The notes beneath the pieces are model-generated. The model saw only the letters and a list, made by a program, of their open reading frames with translations, searched no databases and was not told the DNA's origin. The position numbers and the translations under genes were made by a program. This document shows, one piece after another, positions 51,201 through 63,200 of a DNA stretch of 64,000 bases. Source of the stretch: Triops longicaudatus (taxonomy: Eukaryota > Arthropoda > Branchiopoda > Notostraca > Triopsidae). Position 1 is the first letter of the stretch, and every line of letters starts with the position of its first letter. The stretch spans positions 248,001 through 312,000 of the forward strand of contig JAGQDJ010000633.1 of assembly GCA_022885665.1 (NCBI GenBank). Reading direction: 5' to 3'.

Positions 51201-51571
51201 ACACGTCGCAGCTCTTCGGAAGTTAATGTCATCGCGTTTGGGTTGGCGAGCTTTCAACCTAGGATTAGGCATAGGTTACTCCGTACTGGAAGTCGTGAAA
51301 GCTTTTGAGAAAGCCAGCGAACGCGTCATACCTGTTCGGATAGTGGAAAGACGGCCTGGTGACGTAGCAGCTTGCTATGCAAACTGTTCACTAGCGGAGA
51401 AGGAATTGGGATGGCGAGCCACACGGAATCTCGACACCATGTGTAAACATTCCTTTTCTTGGGGTGCTTGATAGCCCCGCCTCTTTCTTCATTACTAACG
51501 GAATTTCTGCAGGTGCGGACATGTGGCGCTGGCAGTCGATGAATACCAATGGATTTTTGTCGACTAGCTAA
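48209..51571 (+). CDS. GALE: UDP-galactose 4-epimerase
   Basis: Eight exons: 48209-48236, 48311-48433, 48494-48612, 48685-48798, 48856-49035, 50812-50992, 51161-51442, 51513-51571; joined, 361 aa (human 348). The enzyme interconverts UDP-galactose and UDP-glucose (and the N-acetyl forms) with bound NAD in the cytosol, in the Leloir pathway. VTGGAGYVGSH is the Rossmann NAD site; SSSATVYG carries the catalytic Ser143; YGRSK carries Tyr169 and Lys173 of the YxxxK motif. Further family matches are RYFNPVGAHPSGCIGEDP, DGTGVRDYIHIMDLAEGH and GDVAACYAN. The short first exon (MSKSYTDNKG) was chosen because its phase-1 donor at 48236 joins the phase of the NAD-site exon and the exon 2 region has no usable ATG. 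Intron 5 is long (1776 nt) and holds a short transposon-like element. Confidence 0.96.
49036..50811 (+). other. GALE intron 5
   Basis: GT-AG phase-0 intron of 1776 nt, far longer than the other GALE introns (60-170 nt). It contains the MITE-like element at 50121-50293; the rest is AT-rich with no recognised content. Confidence 0.85.
50121..50293. mobile_element. MITE-like element with pogo/Tigger-type ends
   Basis: About 173 bp. The left end is CAGTAGAGTCACGTTATAAC; the right end read on the minus strand is TAATAGAATTTCGTTATAAC, matching at about 13 of 20 positions with the inner CGTTATAACG block perfect. The right block is itself a palindrome, TTTCGTTATAACGAAA. There is no coding capacity. 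It shares its terminal motif with 139-344. Confidence 0.5.
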
Positions 51572-51813
51572 TTAGTGTTCCGGGATAATTTTGTTCTTTT
51601 TGTTTTCCGGACTGTTCTGTTAATCCTTAGCTAATTGCATTCACTTTGGTTTCACCTGAATTTTCGGTATTATTTCATAATACTCATCATTCGCTTGACT
51701 GGGCAATTTTCCCTTTTCTCGCTGCGTTCTAAGCACATAAATACATCTTTCCCTTAAGTCCTATGAGGGCCTGGGGTAGAAAGGGTTGTGTTCTGCAATG
51801 TATTGATTTGCCA

Positions 51814-51819
51814 AATAAA
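51814..51819 (+). terminator. Probable GALE poly(A) signal
   Basis: AATAAA 243 nt after the GALE stop; the first such hexamer on this strand. Confidence 0.5.
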
Positions 51820-54800
51820 GCCACGCCTCCTTGGGGCTCACATTTGGCAAGGGACAAGAGAAGACGATCACTGGAAAATTTGCAAGGGATGACGAGTCTC
51901 TAAGGAGGAGAGTGGCTGGTTCTAAAGATTGATATATGGTACGGAAAACGGTACAGTGCAACAATGTAGAGCTGCATATTAGTTATATAGAATAAATCTT
52001 GTTACAGTGCAATGTTGGCTATTTACGTGTTAGCGAACAATCGATAGTTTCTTCAAAGGGATCAGGAAATTTGGTTTACTGAGAGGACAAGTCTATGAAT
52101 AAAATTGGCAAGAGGGGAAATGAAGGGACTTGGAGGGCCCGGCATGCAAATTGTTGAAGGCTGTTTCCGTTTGAAAAGTTGTTGGCAGCCTGCCTAACAT
52201 GTGTGCTTAGCCAGGGTTTTCCTTTATGAAGGAAAACGATGACGGTTTTTGGGGGCTCTTTTTCTTGCTTTCTCAACTTCTTCAAGTTTCGTGCTCATCG
52301 CTTTTCCTTTTTAACACAAGTTAGGGGTGCGAATGGAAAAGTTCTCCCCTCAGAGGTGGGAGTATTGCAGTATACTAGTTAATGAAGCATGGGTGCAAGG
52401 AGGGAAGCCTAATGGGCATTTTCTCTCTTGATTCCTCATGGCGAGAGAACCAAGTTAAGGGGGATGGCATGGCTATGGGCTGTTGTGATCTACGTGAACG
52501 CAAGGAAGAGCAGTTTGGTTCATAGGACTGCTTCGGAGCTTCAGATGACTGTTATTATATTGACAGCACCTCTCGAAAAAAAGGGACGGAAGTAGTATAC
52601 GAGGCTTCTCCAGCCTTGTTTATAGCGTAATATTTTAGAAATAGTGGTCTACAGTGTGGCAACTAGGGAGCTTTTAAGCAAGAGACAGCTTAAGAATGTT
52701 GTCATTGACATGCTTGTGAGTGGGCTTCTATGTCCTTTGTCCTATTACCTTTCTTGTCCTTAATGGTTCTTTTGAAAATTGTTTTGTTCAAATTTCTAAA
52801 GCGTGAAACCGCAATAGTTTCAGTATCTATAGTGTAACCAATTGTCTAATAAACAATGACTAAGCTAGGTAACTGATAAACTTATGTAATAAAACATCCG
52901 AGACCCTGTCTCCTCCGCGCTTAAGGCTGTAAAGATTGATTAGTGATAAGATTGTTGATAAAGGCTTATTTATATGAACTTCGTTTTAATCAATACTGTT
53001 CTTCATCTCTGATTGATTAGAAGCTGACATATTACTGGATAAAGAAACTCGTACTCTGATTATTTTTTTATGGGAAACCTATCAGCACTAAAGAAATACA
53101 GCCAAGTTTGTTTAATATTCTTTCAAGTTAATGTCATTTCGTGCAAAAATATTGCACATGTATACATCAATACATTGGCCGTGAGATTTCAAAGTTTATT
53201 TTCCAAAATAGTTAAATTGCTTTAAGTTCGTAATTAAACCTGAAAACCGCCGAACCGCCGTTTGCGCATCCATTTAGTTGCACACATAGAAAGATTTGAA
53301 GGGGAGAATATTCAAAGGCAATACAGTTAAGGCATGTAGGCTATCCGTTACTACTATTCTGTAGGTTATATGATATATTAATTACATCAGTGAGAGTGCA
53401 CCGCGTGTTATGCTACGCTTCGATGTTGCATAGCGCCGGAATACTTCAGCGTGAGAGTGGGTCACCGATGTAGCCGTCAAAACATAACAATTAGAGATGG
53501 CGATTCCTGTCTTAAATCAAGAACCAACGACATTATTGATCAGGTGGGAGAAAAGAATAGCTTTTTCTCAAGGACAGGGAGAAAACGTCTAAGGAGCGAC
53601 CTGGTTCTCCTGGCTTGATGATATGCTCTGATTTGAACCTTTGCAAAACAGCTTTCTTAACAAGAAATCACGAAACCACTAACGAAACATTGCCAAAATT
53701 CAAGTGGCCTTCTATACCCAATCCACGTAGAGAAAAGCGTTCAATCCAAACATGCCTTCGTCTCTCTCACAACCTGTCCACCAATCTGTTCTGTGTGGCT
53801 CTTAGGAATGGCAGCCGCGCCACCTCGCCGCGGACAAAACCATAAAGTAGATGAGAAAGAGAGGTTATACACTTCATACATTTCTTTATACAAAGTAAGA
53901 GGAATTAGGCCTACGAAAACAAAGCTAACATTAAAACTAAGCGCCCAGAATAACGCAAACATTTCCTTTTTTCGTGATTTCTTAGGAAACCGGCTAAGAC
54001 CGGCATGAAGTGGTTGTGATTGCGATTCCCGCTGCGCTCAAGTGGGATTTCTCGTACCAAAAGCACGAAAAATGCCCTGAGGACAAAAGGGGGGTAAGAA
54101 GACAAAACGGGGGAATGATACTTTTTAAAAAGAGGTAAAGAAAAGGAACCAAGTTGACGAACGACTTCCCATTGGTCTCCCGAGAAGCTGGCAGAGCAGC
54201 AATACACCATCTAACCTCGTGCCCGCTACGTAATCGCCCAACCCATTCCAAGGAGGTTGAGGTTTCTCTATATTCTCTGAATTGTCGTCCATGTGCTCCG
54301 TTTCCCGCTCGGAAACTGATTACTAGAGTGAGAGCAATACAAGAATCAATCCTTGTCGAGCTGGATGAGCCATGGAGAAATAAGGAGTGAAGGTTGCCGA
54401 ATACCGAACTCAAAGGGTTATGGCGTGCCTAAAGAAGATCTCGATCCTTACAAAGGCACAGAACAGTTTCATTTGTTACGCTCGAGCACTAGCCTTGAAA
54501 GGGTTAAGGGTCCTTCCCCGTTGCCATTCTAAAGGAGATACAGTACAATCCTTCAAGGTGGCAGGTTTAGGGTCAAGGATATAGTTATAACCTTCCGTTC
54601 CTACTGTTCCAATACTGTCCTCCCTTTACGACTCGGAACTGGTATCCGAACGTTAGATTTATTAACGTAAATCAAGAACGTATCTAGGATTCTGAAAGCT
54701 TTTCATTTAAATCCCTCCTACTTTCCTGAACCGATGATTTCTTACCTCTGTGCTAAAAGCAACCCTAAGAAAACCCTTTGTGCCCTTCCGGGATAAGCTC

Positions 54801-56876
54801 GCATCTTCATATGTTGGCGATAAAACGGCAAGAAAATCTCTTATGGGTAGCTTGTCGTTATCGCTGATTTGAAAGAGCTGGGCGATTCTCTCTTTTTATG
54901 GCCCCATTTCTCAAGTAAAATGAAAATAATGACTCAGAGGCGCAACTCACTCCGCGCTTTCCGTGGAGTGATAGCGTTTTGTGCTGAAATATTACTCCAA
55001 AAGTTCTCCGAATAATGAGCTCGATGCGGAGAAACCCCCTGGGCGTCTGGGAGGCAAGCTCACCTTTGGACAGTGGCAAAGTGGCCTGTGTGTCCTCTAC
55101 AGGCTTCGGCATGAGGTACTACACGCTATTGGTTTGATTTTTACCCCCTTAAACCCCACCACGGAATCACGCTCTTGACAAACTTACCTCTCCTGTTTGG
55201 CAATATCCGTTGTGGCTGTAGAAGTTTACGGTCGTGCTGTGTTATGACCTCCGCGAACACAATTTTCCATCGTTGGGTGCCAAGACCTAATGTGGAGGAA
55301 TGCTTCAATGCCTCCATCTAAAAAGGTCAAAAGGTCGTGGGCTCCCGGACACGATAATCTTCCTGGCTTTTACGAGCTTCTTGCCTTTCAAAGGCAACTT
55401 TTCGGCTCTTTTTTTCTCCTAATATTTTAAATAGAAAAGTCTCATGCTTCGTTTTGCACGATTCGGGCTCTACGCCAACTTTAATCCAATTCATCACCCA
55501 TCAACCGTCCTGGGAGTCCTATACATGTCCTTTTTCTTCTGGAAATAAGAAAACTCTCGTTTTTTATTCACTTCTGAAGAAAGAGGCTGATAGGATTACA
55601 GAGATTCTTGTGTTACAGTTGAGAATCAATCTTCTGTTCGAGTATAAACCTTGTTAGCTGAACAACGAATGATTTCCAAGGTACTTCCCATCCTTAGGAA
55701 CGAATTTTTCTTTTGTGAACAAATTTGACGCATATAATGCTTAGAAAAGTAGAATATTTTTTTGGAAAGTTTTTATCTTGCGCTGAAATAAGACCAAAAA
55801 GGGATAAATTTGACCTAATAATCTTGCCAGAGCTGAGAAGAGCAGACATTCATAAACGTTTCTTAAAACTCATTTCGTGTTACGGCTAATGGTTTTATTC
55901 ACTTGCAGTATAGTTAAACGTGATTGTATGCTGATTTCGCGCAGTAGAGCGTCCACATCTTGACTAAGTTATGTCCCTTTTTCATGTCCTCAAGGTTTAT
56001 TGTCGGTCTCAGAGACGTTTAATGGTTTTATGGCCATTGGATTAAGACTGTAAAACGCGTCTCCATCTCTTTACTTCGCCAAACAGCTGAAATGGCCAAG
56101 TTTGTATGTCCACCGACAGACAAGTCGACAACCAAGTTCGGAAGCAAGTTCCAGTGGAGTTGGCCACTTTTCGAGAAATCGTAAGCGAAGGTATATTACA
56201 CATTAAGAACGATTTCGTGTGTTTGCAACTTTTATGAAGTAAAACAAGACGTTGCACTCTAATGAAGACACATTACTTCCTTAACAACACCCAGTTATCG
56301 TCATAAGGAGACAAAGACGTACTCCGAAAAAGGACAACGAAGGAATTAAGGCTGAGAGTGGAGTGTGTATTGTTGCACTTCCCACTAAGTGCCAAAAAAC
56401 AGATAGCAAGCGTTTCACGAGTTTAGCGTGGGACAATAGAACCGGTTTGATTTGAAGAAAAACAGCGAAATAGAAAAGTATAAAAGATGCTGTACAGTTA
56501 ATTTACAAAGCTGAACAAATAGAAAGCAAATTTTGCTAACTAAAAGGTTTGAAAACTAATGTGAGACATGTTAGCGAGCGCTAAAAAAATTGCTTTTCTG
56601 CCCAAATTCGCATTGTTTTGACTTACATTCAATTGAAATAAACACTGCGGACCAAAAGATAACTCACATGATAAAATCGATTCCATAAAAGGAATTTGAA
56701 CAGCAAATTAACGTTACCCAGAATTACTAAAATGAAAGATAAAAATGTAAAAATTATTCGAGTGCCTCAGGAGCAGTAAGTCATTAATTACACTCCAAGC
56801 ATTAAATCTTAATAAAATGATGGATTACAAGCGCCGAAAGACTGGGAGGGAGGGTATATAGGACGTCTAGACAATG

Positions 56877-56898
56877 AAAATAAATAAATAAATAAATC
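56877..56898. repeat. (AAAT)n microsatellite
   Basis: Short tetranucleotide array of about five AAAT units in intergenic DNA. Confidence 0.85.
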
Positions 56899-59800
56899 CA
56901 TAAGACTTGGCACAAAGTCGTCCAAATCGATTTGATCAGAATGGTTCTCTAGATTAAAATCTACATTTAGAAAAATGCGGGACGATTGACTAGCAGTGGC
57001 TTTTCATGGTTAACATAGTCAAAAAGTAAACTTTAGTCCCAAATTACATTTTATACCTTAAGTGCTGTCGAGATGAGCTATTACGTATTTAAGGTGTACA
57101 AAAATTTGAATGAATAAGTAAAACTAAATGCTCCGCCTTCACCGATTTGATTAGCGGTTGGTCGGATGCTCTTCCTCACTACAAACTATGCACTTCCTAT
57201 TAAAATGCATACTTTACCCAAATTAATTTCCTGCTTTCAGATTCCTTTGTGTCTTTTGATATTTAATTATGTTATTTATAATATATTTCTTAAAATACTT
57301 TTTCTGACTCTCAAATAATAGTGTTGAAATATCTATATGGTAGCTTATAAACATAAGATCTAGCGAAATTGTACCAGTTTTAGCTTCATTTGCGTCCATT
57401 TTTAAAATACTCTTTTGTTCAAAATTTGACATAAGCACTGTTCTGTTTTCTGTATAACTCCTCCAAATTCCAAAATTACTTCAAACAAATTTCCTTCGCG
57501 TTCCCTTAAGGCATTGTGCCGTGGGTATAGTACGATCGGTGGCAAATCGTTCGGTAGGCCTGGGTAGCATCATGACGAGGTCCGATGCACCCAGACACAT
57601 CTGATCCAGTACCCAACTTATCAATAGTCACCCTGGAAAAACAATGACTATCGCAGTCCCTATGATCCTGGCGACGACTGAGCCAGTACAAAAACTCGAA
57701 ATCGGACTCATGCAAGGTTTTGGTTCGTCTTACTCACCCTCCGTGGAAGTCCTTACAGCATGATTAAACCTGGGCTGTCTCGGCCTTCCTTGGACTCCAT
57801 CCTTGCGACGGGGACGCGCAAACCACTCGAGGACCTATAAACAAGTGATGGTTACAATATTAAGCTGTTTTTAAACAACTGACACTCACGTAGAAAGCCT
57901 TTTATTTACTTTGTGTGTACTTAAAATAAGTATGGCTAAAAAAGTAGATAATTTCTAACACAAAAAAAAAACCAATAGAACTTTTAACTTTTTTTATAAT
58001 ATTTTTAACGTAATATTTGTTCTCGTTTATTGTTTCGTCACACGCCAAGTGAGCTTTTTTTGTTAATACATCGTTTTTTCACTCGCTTAATTAGTTCCGC
58101 AATGTAAGATGTTTGCCCAATTTACACAGAAATGGTTTCACGTCTCCGCTACAATCAATAGAAAAATAAGGTGGAGAAAGAAACTTTAGGCATGGTTAGG
58201 AATATAAAATAAACATAACGTGAAATCAATTTATCTATCCGTTGGCGGAGCGTTTTGCTCCGTTCTGTTGTGTTGTGGTTTTCGATCAGTTGACCGCGAT
58301 GTGTTTTCCCTATACCCATGGTGTTTCTCTAAGCAATTTGCCTGACTGGCAGGATAGAGAGCACGACATCGACTCGTCTAGAGTTGTGGAATTTTAGCCT
58401 CCTTGTGTTATTTGAAAGATAACATTCACGCCTGTGACGTAGCATTTTCTTACACTTCAAACCGAATGAAAATAAAAATTTACCCACAATGTCATCGTTT
58501 ACATTTGTTAGTCTATGTAGCAATAATTATCTTTTGTCCCTATGTAGTATGTATAAAGATTTCGACGCATCCACACCCACGACTAATCCTGTCACCCGAA
58601 TAAGCATGTTGCAGTTCTCTTTCCGCCTACAGCATCAACCCTCTGTTATTTAAGGCTTCCACCCAAGATTGTTCTTTATGATCATATTCATTGAACCTTT
58701 CCCTAGTTTTTCAACCCTAGGCTGTCAATTGACATCTCCCCTACATTCGGCCTATGTTGTCTTTTCCATGCCCTTTTCTTTTTTCAGTACTACCCTAGCG
58801 ACTAGTTCTGTTTTTACTTCCAGAGTTGAAGGATTACTAACCATGTACCCTCACCCTCTCATTGACCTCAACACATCTATGCGCTGAATATATTAAACCT
58901 GGACCCCTTGCTTGGTAGGGGTTACTCCAACTGGCCATGAGAGCAACTGTACCCCCTGCAAATCAATAATTCAGTTCGTGTCTGATTTAAATGTAAAATA
59001 ACTAGCTTTTAACAGCTCATAAATACAAATTTTACTAGCTTTCTGTCTATTAGACAGCTATTTAGTGCCAAGCCAAACATTTCAACGCCCTGGCTGTGCC
59101 TCCCGTTAACCTAGGAAAAAATTTACACGGCTCATCCCGAAATTTTTCCGACTGCCCCATTACTAAATCGTAATCATCTATTCCGCGCTGTGTCCAACGT
59201 GTAAATTTGCCCTAAGTGTGTGCAATGGTCCCTAGGCATCTGGCTGCATGCCGGAATAGTACCCTTCTTTTCCCTCCCCAAGTTAAAGAGTATCACGGAA
59301 AGATGTAGAACAGCCGTGGAGAAAAAAGAAAAATGAAATGGCAAGTTTTCTGCCCGACGCGGCTACGTCTTGGGTCTATGTCGTTCGTTGTCCGCTATCG
59401 ATCCCAGGCGCCTTGCGACCTTCCTTCTCCCCTTTTCCCTTCCGCTTCTTCTTCCCTGGAATGCCGTCTTTGATACTGCAATGTGGTGTGCTAATACCAC
59501 GAGCGGAGATGATTTCATCTTGCAAAAATGTCTGTTAAGTCTTCTTGGTGTTAAGCCTTGGGCTTATCAGCTAATTAAATTTGTCTTACTGTCTTTTCCA
59601 TTCCTTTGATCGGCACCAAGCGCGTCGGAAGGTGGGGAAGGGGGTGGTGGAGAGGAAGTTAGGTCAAAATCCCCTAATTTTGTTTTGTTTTGAAGTCATG
59701 GTTGAAAATTAAAAAAAAAAAAAAGAAATGACAGGTTCGGGTTTTTGAGTTAATGCCAAGGGAGGCAGGTCCAGTTTCATGTGGCTGTGCAAGTTGCAGT

Positions 59801-59995
59801 GGCAGCTGCAGTATGGGCACGAGTCGGCGTCGCCGCGCTGAAGTTTGTCTGCAACCCAGCGCCCGGTGACGCCGAACGGGTAGGATGGAAGAGGGGGGTC
59901 TAGCGAGGGTGGGGACGAGGCGGTAATGGATGAGATGACTCCCTCCGACTCCATAAGTCCACGCCGTCCAGGATTTCAGTTGAAGACCGGCGACC

Positions 59996-60266
59996 ATGGC
60001 AGACACAGGTCCCGGTCCTATAGTCGCGACCGATCCCAGTCAGGATCAGACAAACGAAACTTCTCCGCCTTCGGATCAAATCATTGAGTCAGTGAATACC
60101 CTTGCCGGTCCTGGAGTCCCAGGCACCACAATGGCTAATTTGGACGAAACTTTAAACACAGATTTGACGTCACCTTCACCCTTGGTTGGTGGTTACTTAC
60201 TTATCGTCATCGCTGAACCCCAATCGGAAGAACATAAAGAAGTTATCCTACAACGACTCACCAAAG
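59996..60266 (+). CDS. futsch: MAP1/futsch family protein, first coding exon (partial gene)
   Basis: ATG in a strong context (CGACCATGG) opens 90 codons plus one base and ends at a good donor (CCAAAG then GTAAGCC). The first ~60 residues are acidic, Pro/Thr/Ser-rich and unremarkable. The end, SPSPLVGGYLLIVIAEPQSE and then EHKEVILQRLTKG, closely resembles the start of the conserved N-terminal MAP1 domain in Drosophila futsch (GCYLLIVLGEPHSEEHK as I recall it), including a phase-1 exon end at the Gly. MAP1 proteins bind and stabilise microtubules, mostly in neurons. The next expected exon, starting near FLSWD in futsch, is not found before the right edge, so intron 1 must exceed 3.7 kb or the gene continues outside the window. 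Confidence 0.75.
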
Positions 60267-63200
60267 GTAAGCCGTTTATCGCTTCTTTGGTTCTCCTATA
60301 GGCAAGACCGGCTCCCCTTATCTTTCTGGAGAAGACTGGTGAAAAAAAGTGATGTTAATAGGACAATTTTTAAAGCGCTGATCTTGACCTTGGCACGGTT
60401 CAGATTCCAGGACCTTGACTTTCTGTTTTTAAAAGGAACAAATGACCTGGAAGGCGTCGTGCGAAAGAATGTAAGGAAATGATCGAAAGGTGCTATTACA
60501 AGCGACTTTGACTCGACGGGCAAAATATTTTGGAATTCTCAATGAGAGGAAAAGATACTTAAAAGCTGGGTCACGTCCCTGCTCTTGTATTGGCATATAT
60601 TTTGCTTGAAGCAAGTACGTTTTTCCCGAACGGTTGAGCTTGGTTGAATTTTTCCTTTTTATTCCTTGGAAAAATGTTCAAAAGTCTAGTCATCGCCCAA
60701 GAATTTTCTTCGGTAAGAAGTTCGAGACGCTTGAAGAACCTCTTTCAGCAATTCGCCTCGTAGGTTTTCCTAAGGGCGTCATGCCTGACTTACTTAGTTT
60801 GGAGGAGTTTTGACGAAAAAAGAAAACAGCTTTCCAACATATATGCCCGGACAGTATGCGGTTTACGATACATGGATTCCAGTGCTCCTCAACCGCAATT
60901 TTTAGTTCGATTTCTCTTTTTCACTTTCTCACCTTCGCTGCGGATGAATAAATTTCTCTTTGAAAAGGAAAATCTGCCGAACTTTTCTGTTGCCTGGGAG
61001 GTTTACTGTGTCAGGAAACTGAGTAACCCAAAATTGACGAATTGCTGGTCACCATTTCGAAAAAATGGTGGTGTTTGCCTCCGCAGTCTTGCTCCATTCC
61101 CCACGATCAATGCCACATGGCAACCGTCCGATGACGTCACAGCTGCAGTGGGGTATCCTTGGGTGCACCCCCCTTTTTACCCTTGCCCATGGGGTTAAGG
61201 GTAAGGGGAGAAGGGACGGGTTAGGGAATTGTGGCAGGAGCACAAACACTGCAGCGACTCAATAAAAGACAAAACCATCTCATTGCCCACTTAAGCCTTA
61301 TATTTCTTTTAATCGCGTGTTTGACAAATAGTCCAAGAGCATAGGAGGGCTGCTGGGAGCACATAAAAAATGCTCATGAAAACAAATACGGAGATGCGGA
61401 TCTCCGGGAAATGTAAGCAAACCAGCAGTTTAATGGGCTCTCGGAGATGAAAAATCGATACTAGCGTCATCCCCGTGGAGGGTGACTTGCTTCTGGGTGG
61501 GGTCGAGGATAACCAAATGAGCAACAAGGTAAAATTCTGAGGTAAAATTCCGAGGTAATTAGAATCGTAAAACGACATACACTTCAGATTTAAGGGGCTA
61601 CAATCAGTTTTGCAGTCTCCAGAAACTACAATAGCTACAACGCAGGAAAGGAAGAGAGGTTAGCCAAATTACCTCGGAAAATTGAGTATATTTACATTCT
61701 CGACTATTCCGACGTGAATGTATTTGCTTTCTAAAGATTCTAACGATTACATGTTTTACTAAAAATTGAAACACTATGGTTTCGCTCAGTTCTTCTGTCC
61801 GCAAAAGCTTTTGGAAACTTACGTGACTCACGTAACTAACGATAAGTATAAGCCTATGTTGATTTTGAATTAAAATACGAGAAAAGGTTAGCAGGCAATG
61901 TTTTGCAAGTGTCATATTAGTTAGCAACGAAACTGACAATAGTTTTCCTGTTTTTCCTTATTGGAGTACAAATTGTGGGATTCCAGGGTAGAGATAGAAT
62001 GCGTTAGAAGCGTCTAATTCGGGAAAATGCGTGATGGACGCTACCGACAATAGAGCACGAGACCCTACGTGCATATCAAAGAATCATTTTCTTCCGTGCA
62101 CAGTATTTATAGTATAGCGGAAACGTTCGGGTCCCGAGCGCCCTTCCTTGTTCAGCAATTAATGATTTCTTGAAGCTATGAGTAACAATAGGTGACAGGT
62201 CGTTGTTGAGAAGGATTAAAGTGCACTCTCGATGTTAATTACTTAGGATAAGGGAGCTTGTGGGGGCCTGAGAGTGGGGATGAGAGAAGTAAATCGAAAA
62301 GTGAGGTTCGGGTTGAGCAATGGCGCTTAGGGTGATTTAGCAGTCCCAATCTTAAGCATGACTACTAGACTCGGTATTGGTGATGTGGTTGAGTGATTCC
62401 AGAGCCTTAGGAGTTCGATGCTTGGTTCCGTTTTTATTGGGTTATTTTGATAGAACAGGGGGGAAGAGGGAAACGGGAGTATTGGGAATACGTTGAGTGG
62501 CGCCACGGAGGTGATGACTATGCACTGTGACGAGAAGTTTGTCTGGGAAGCACTCTATGCTGTATTCTGGTTCAACAGCATTAATTGCTCAATACGGAAG
62601 AAGTTTTTCGCTCTAAAGCATGTCTAGCCTTCATTGGCTTGTCTTTCTTTTTTATCTCCAATTATAACGGCTTATCAAAACGTAACTCTATGTAACACTG
62701 TTGAATTCACCAATACCTAAAGATGGCGTTACTGTAGATGCATTACTATTGCATTTCTAACATTTCTTCTAAACTCCATGAATAATTAAAACTTGAAATA
62801 ATGTTAATGTTTCATCTTTCACTTTCAAGGCTTTCCTCCAATTCTGCTTGTCGTATTCATCGTTATAAATGAAAAGGATGTATTAAATAATCATTCAAAT
62901 TGAGGAGGCTTTAGATATGGACAGAAAAGAAGTGTATATCCGTGCTTTAGTTTGATTCCGGCAAAGTTGGGGGCAAACTGACATAGACAAATGGTTTGCG
63001 GCACGCCAAAGTAGCTTGAAAGCCATAGGGGGGCGACTCATCTATAACGCGAGATCCCCCTACCAAAGAGTTCTAGAAGGGCCTCAGGTAAGCCGTTTTA
63101 CCGGCCCTCCAAGATCGTGACCGGGCGAATGTACGACCCCGAAGCCAAAGCCGTGTGCCGATCGATCCAGCCATCCGGTGTGGAGTGTACACCGTTCGCC

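Larger units (their letters stand above)
51572..59995. other. Gene-poor region between GALE and the MAP1-like gene
   Basis: About 8.4 kb. A likely GALE poly(A) signal AATAAA is at 51814-51819. Beyond it I see only short unrelated ORFs in AT-rich DNA, a (AAAT)n tract at 56877-56898, a hairpin at 57560-57594 and two exon-like stretches on the minus strand at about 57.5-57.84 kb that I could not assign. The GC-richer segment 59.75-60.0 kb is probably promoter or 5' UTR of the MAP1-like gene. Confidence 0.6.

Noticed and set aside
62370..62430. tRNA-like stretch (GTGGTTGAGTGATT ... GAGTTCGATGC)
   Set aside because: It has D-arm-like and B-box-like words, but I cannot draw a proper acceptor stem or anticodon arm; at most a decayed tRNA-derived element.
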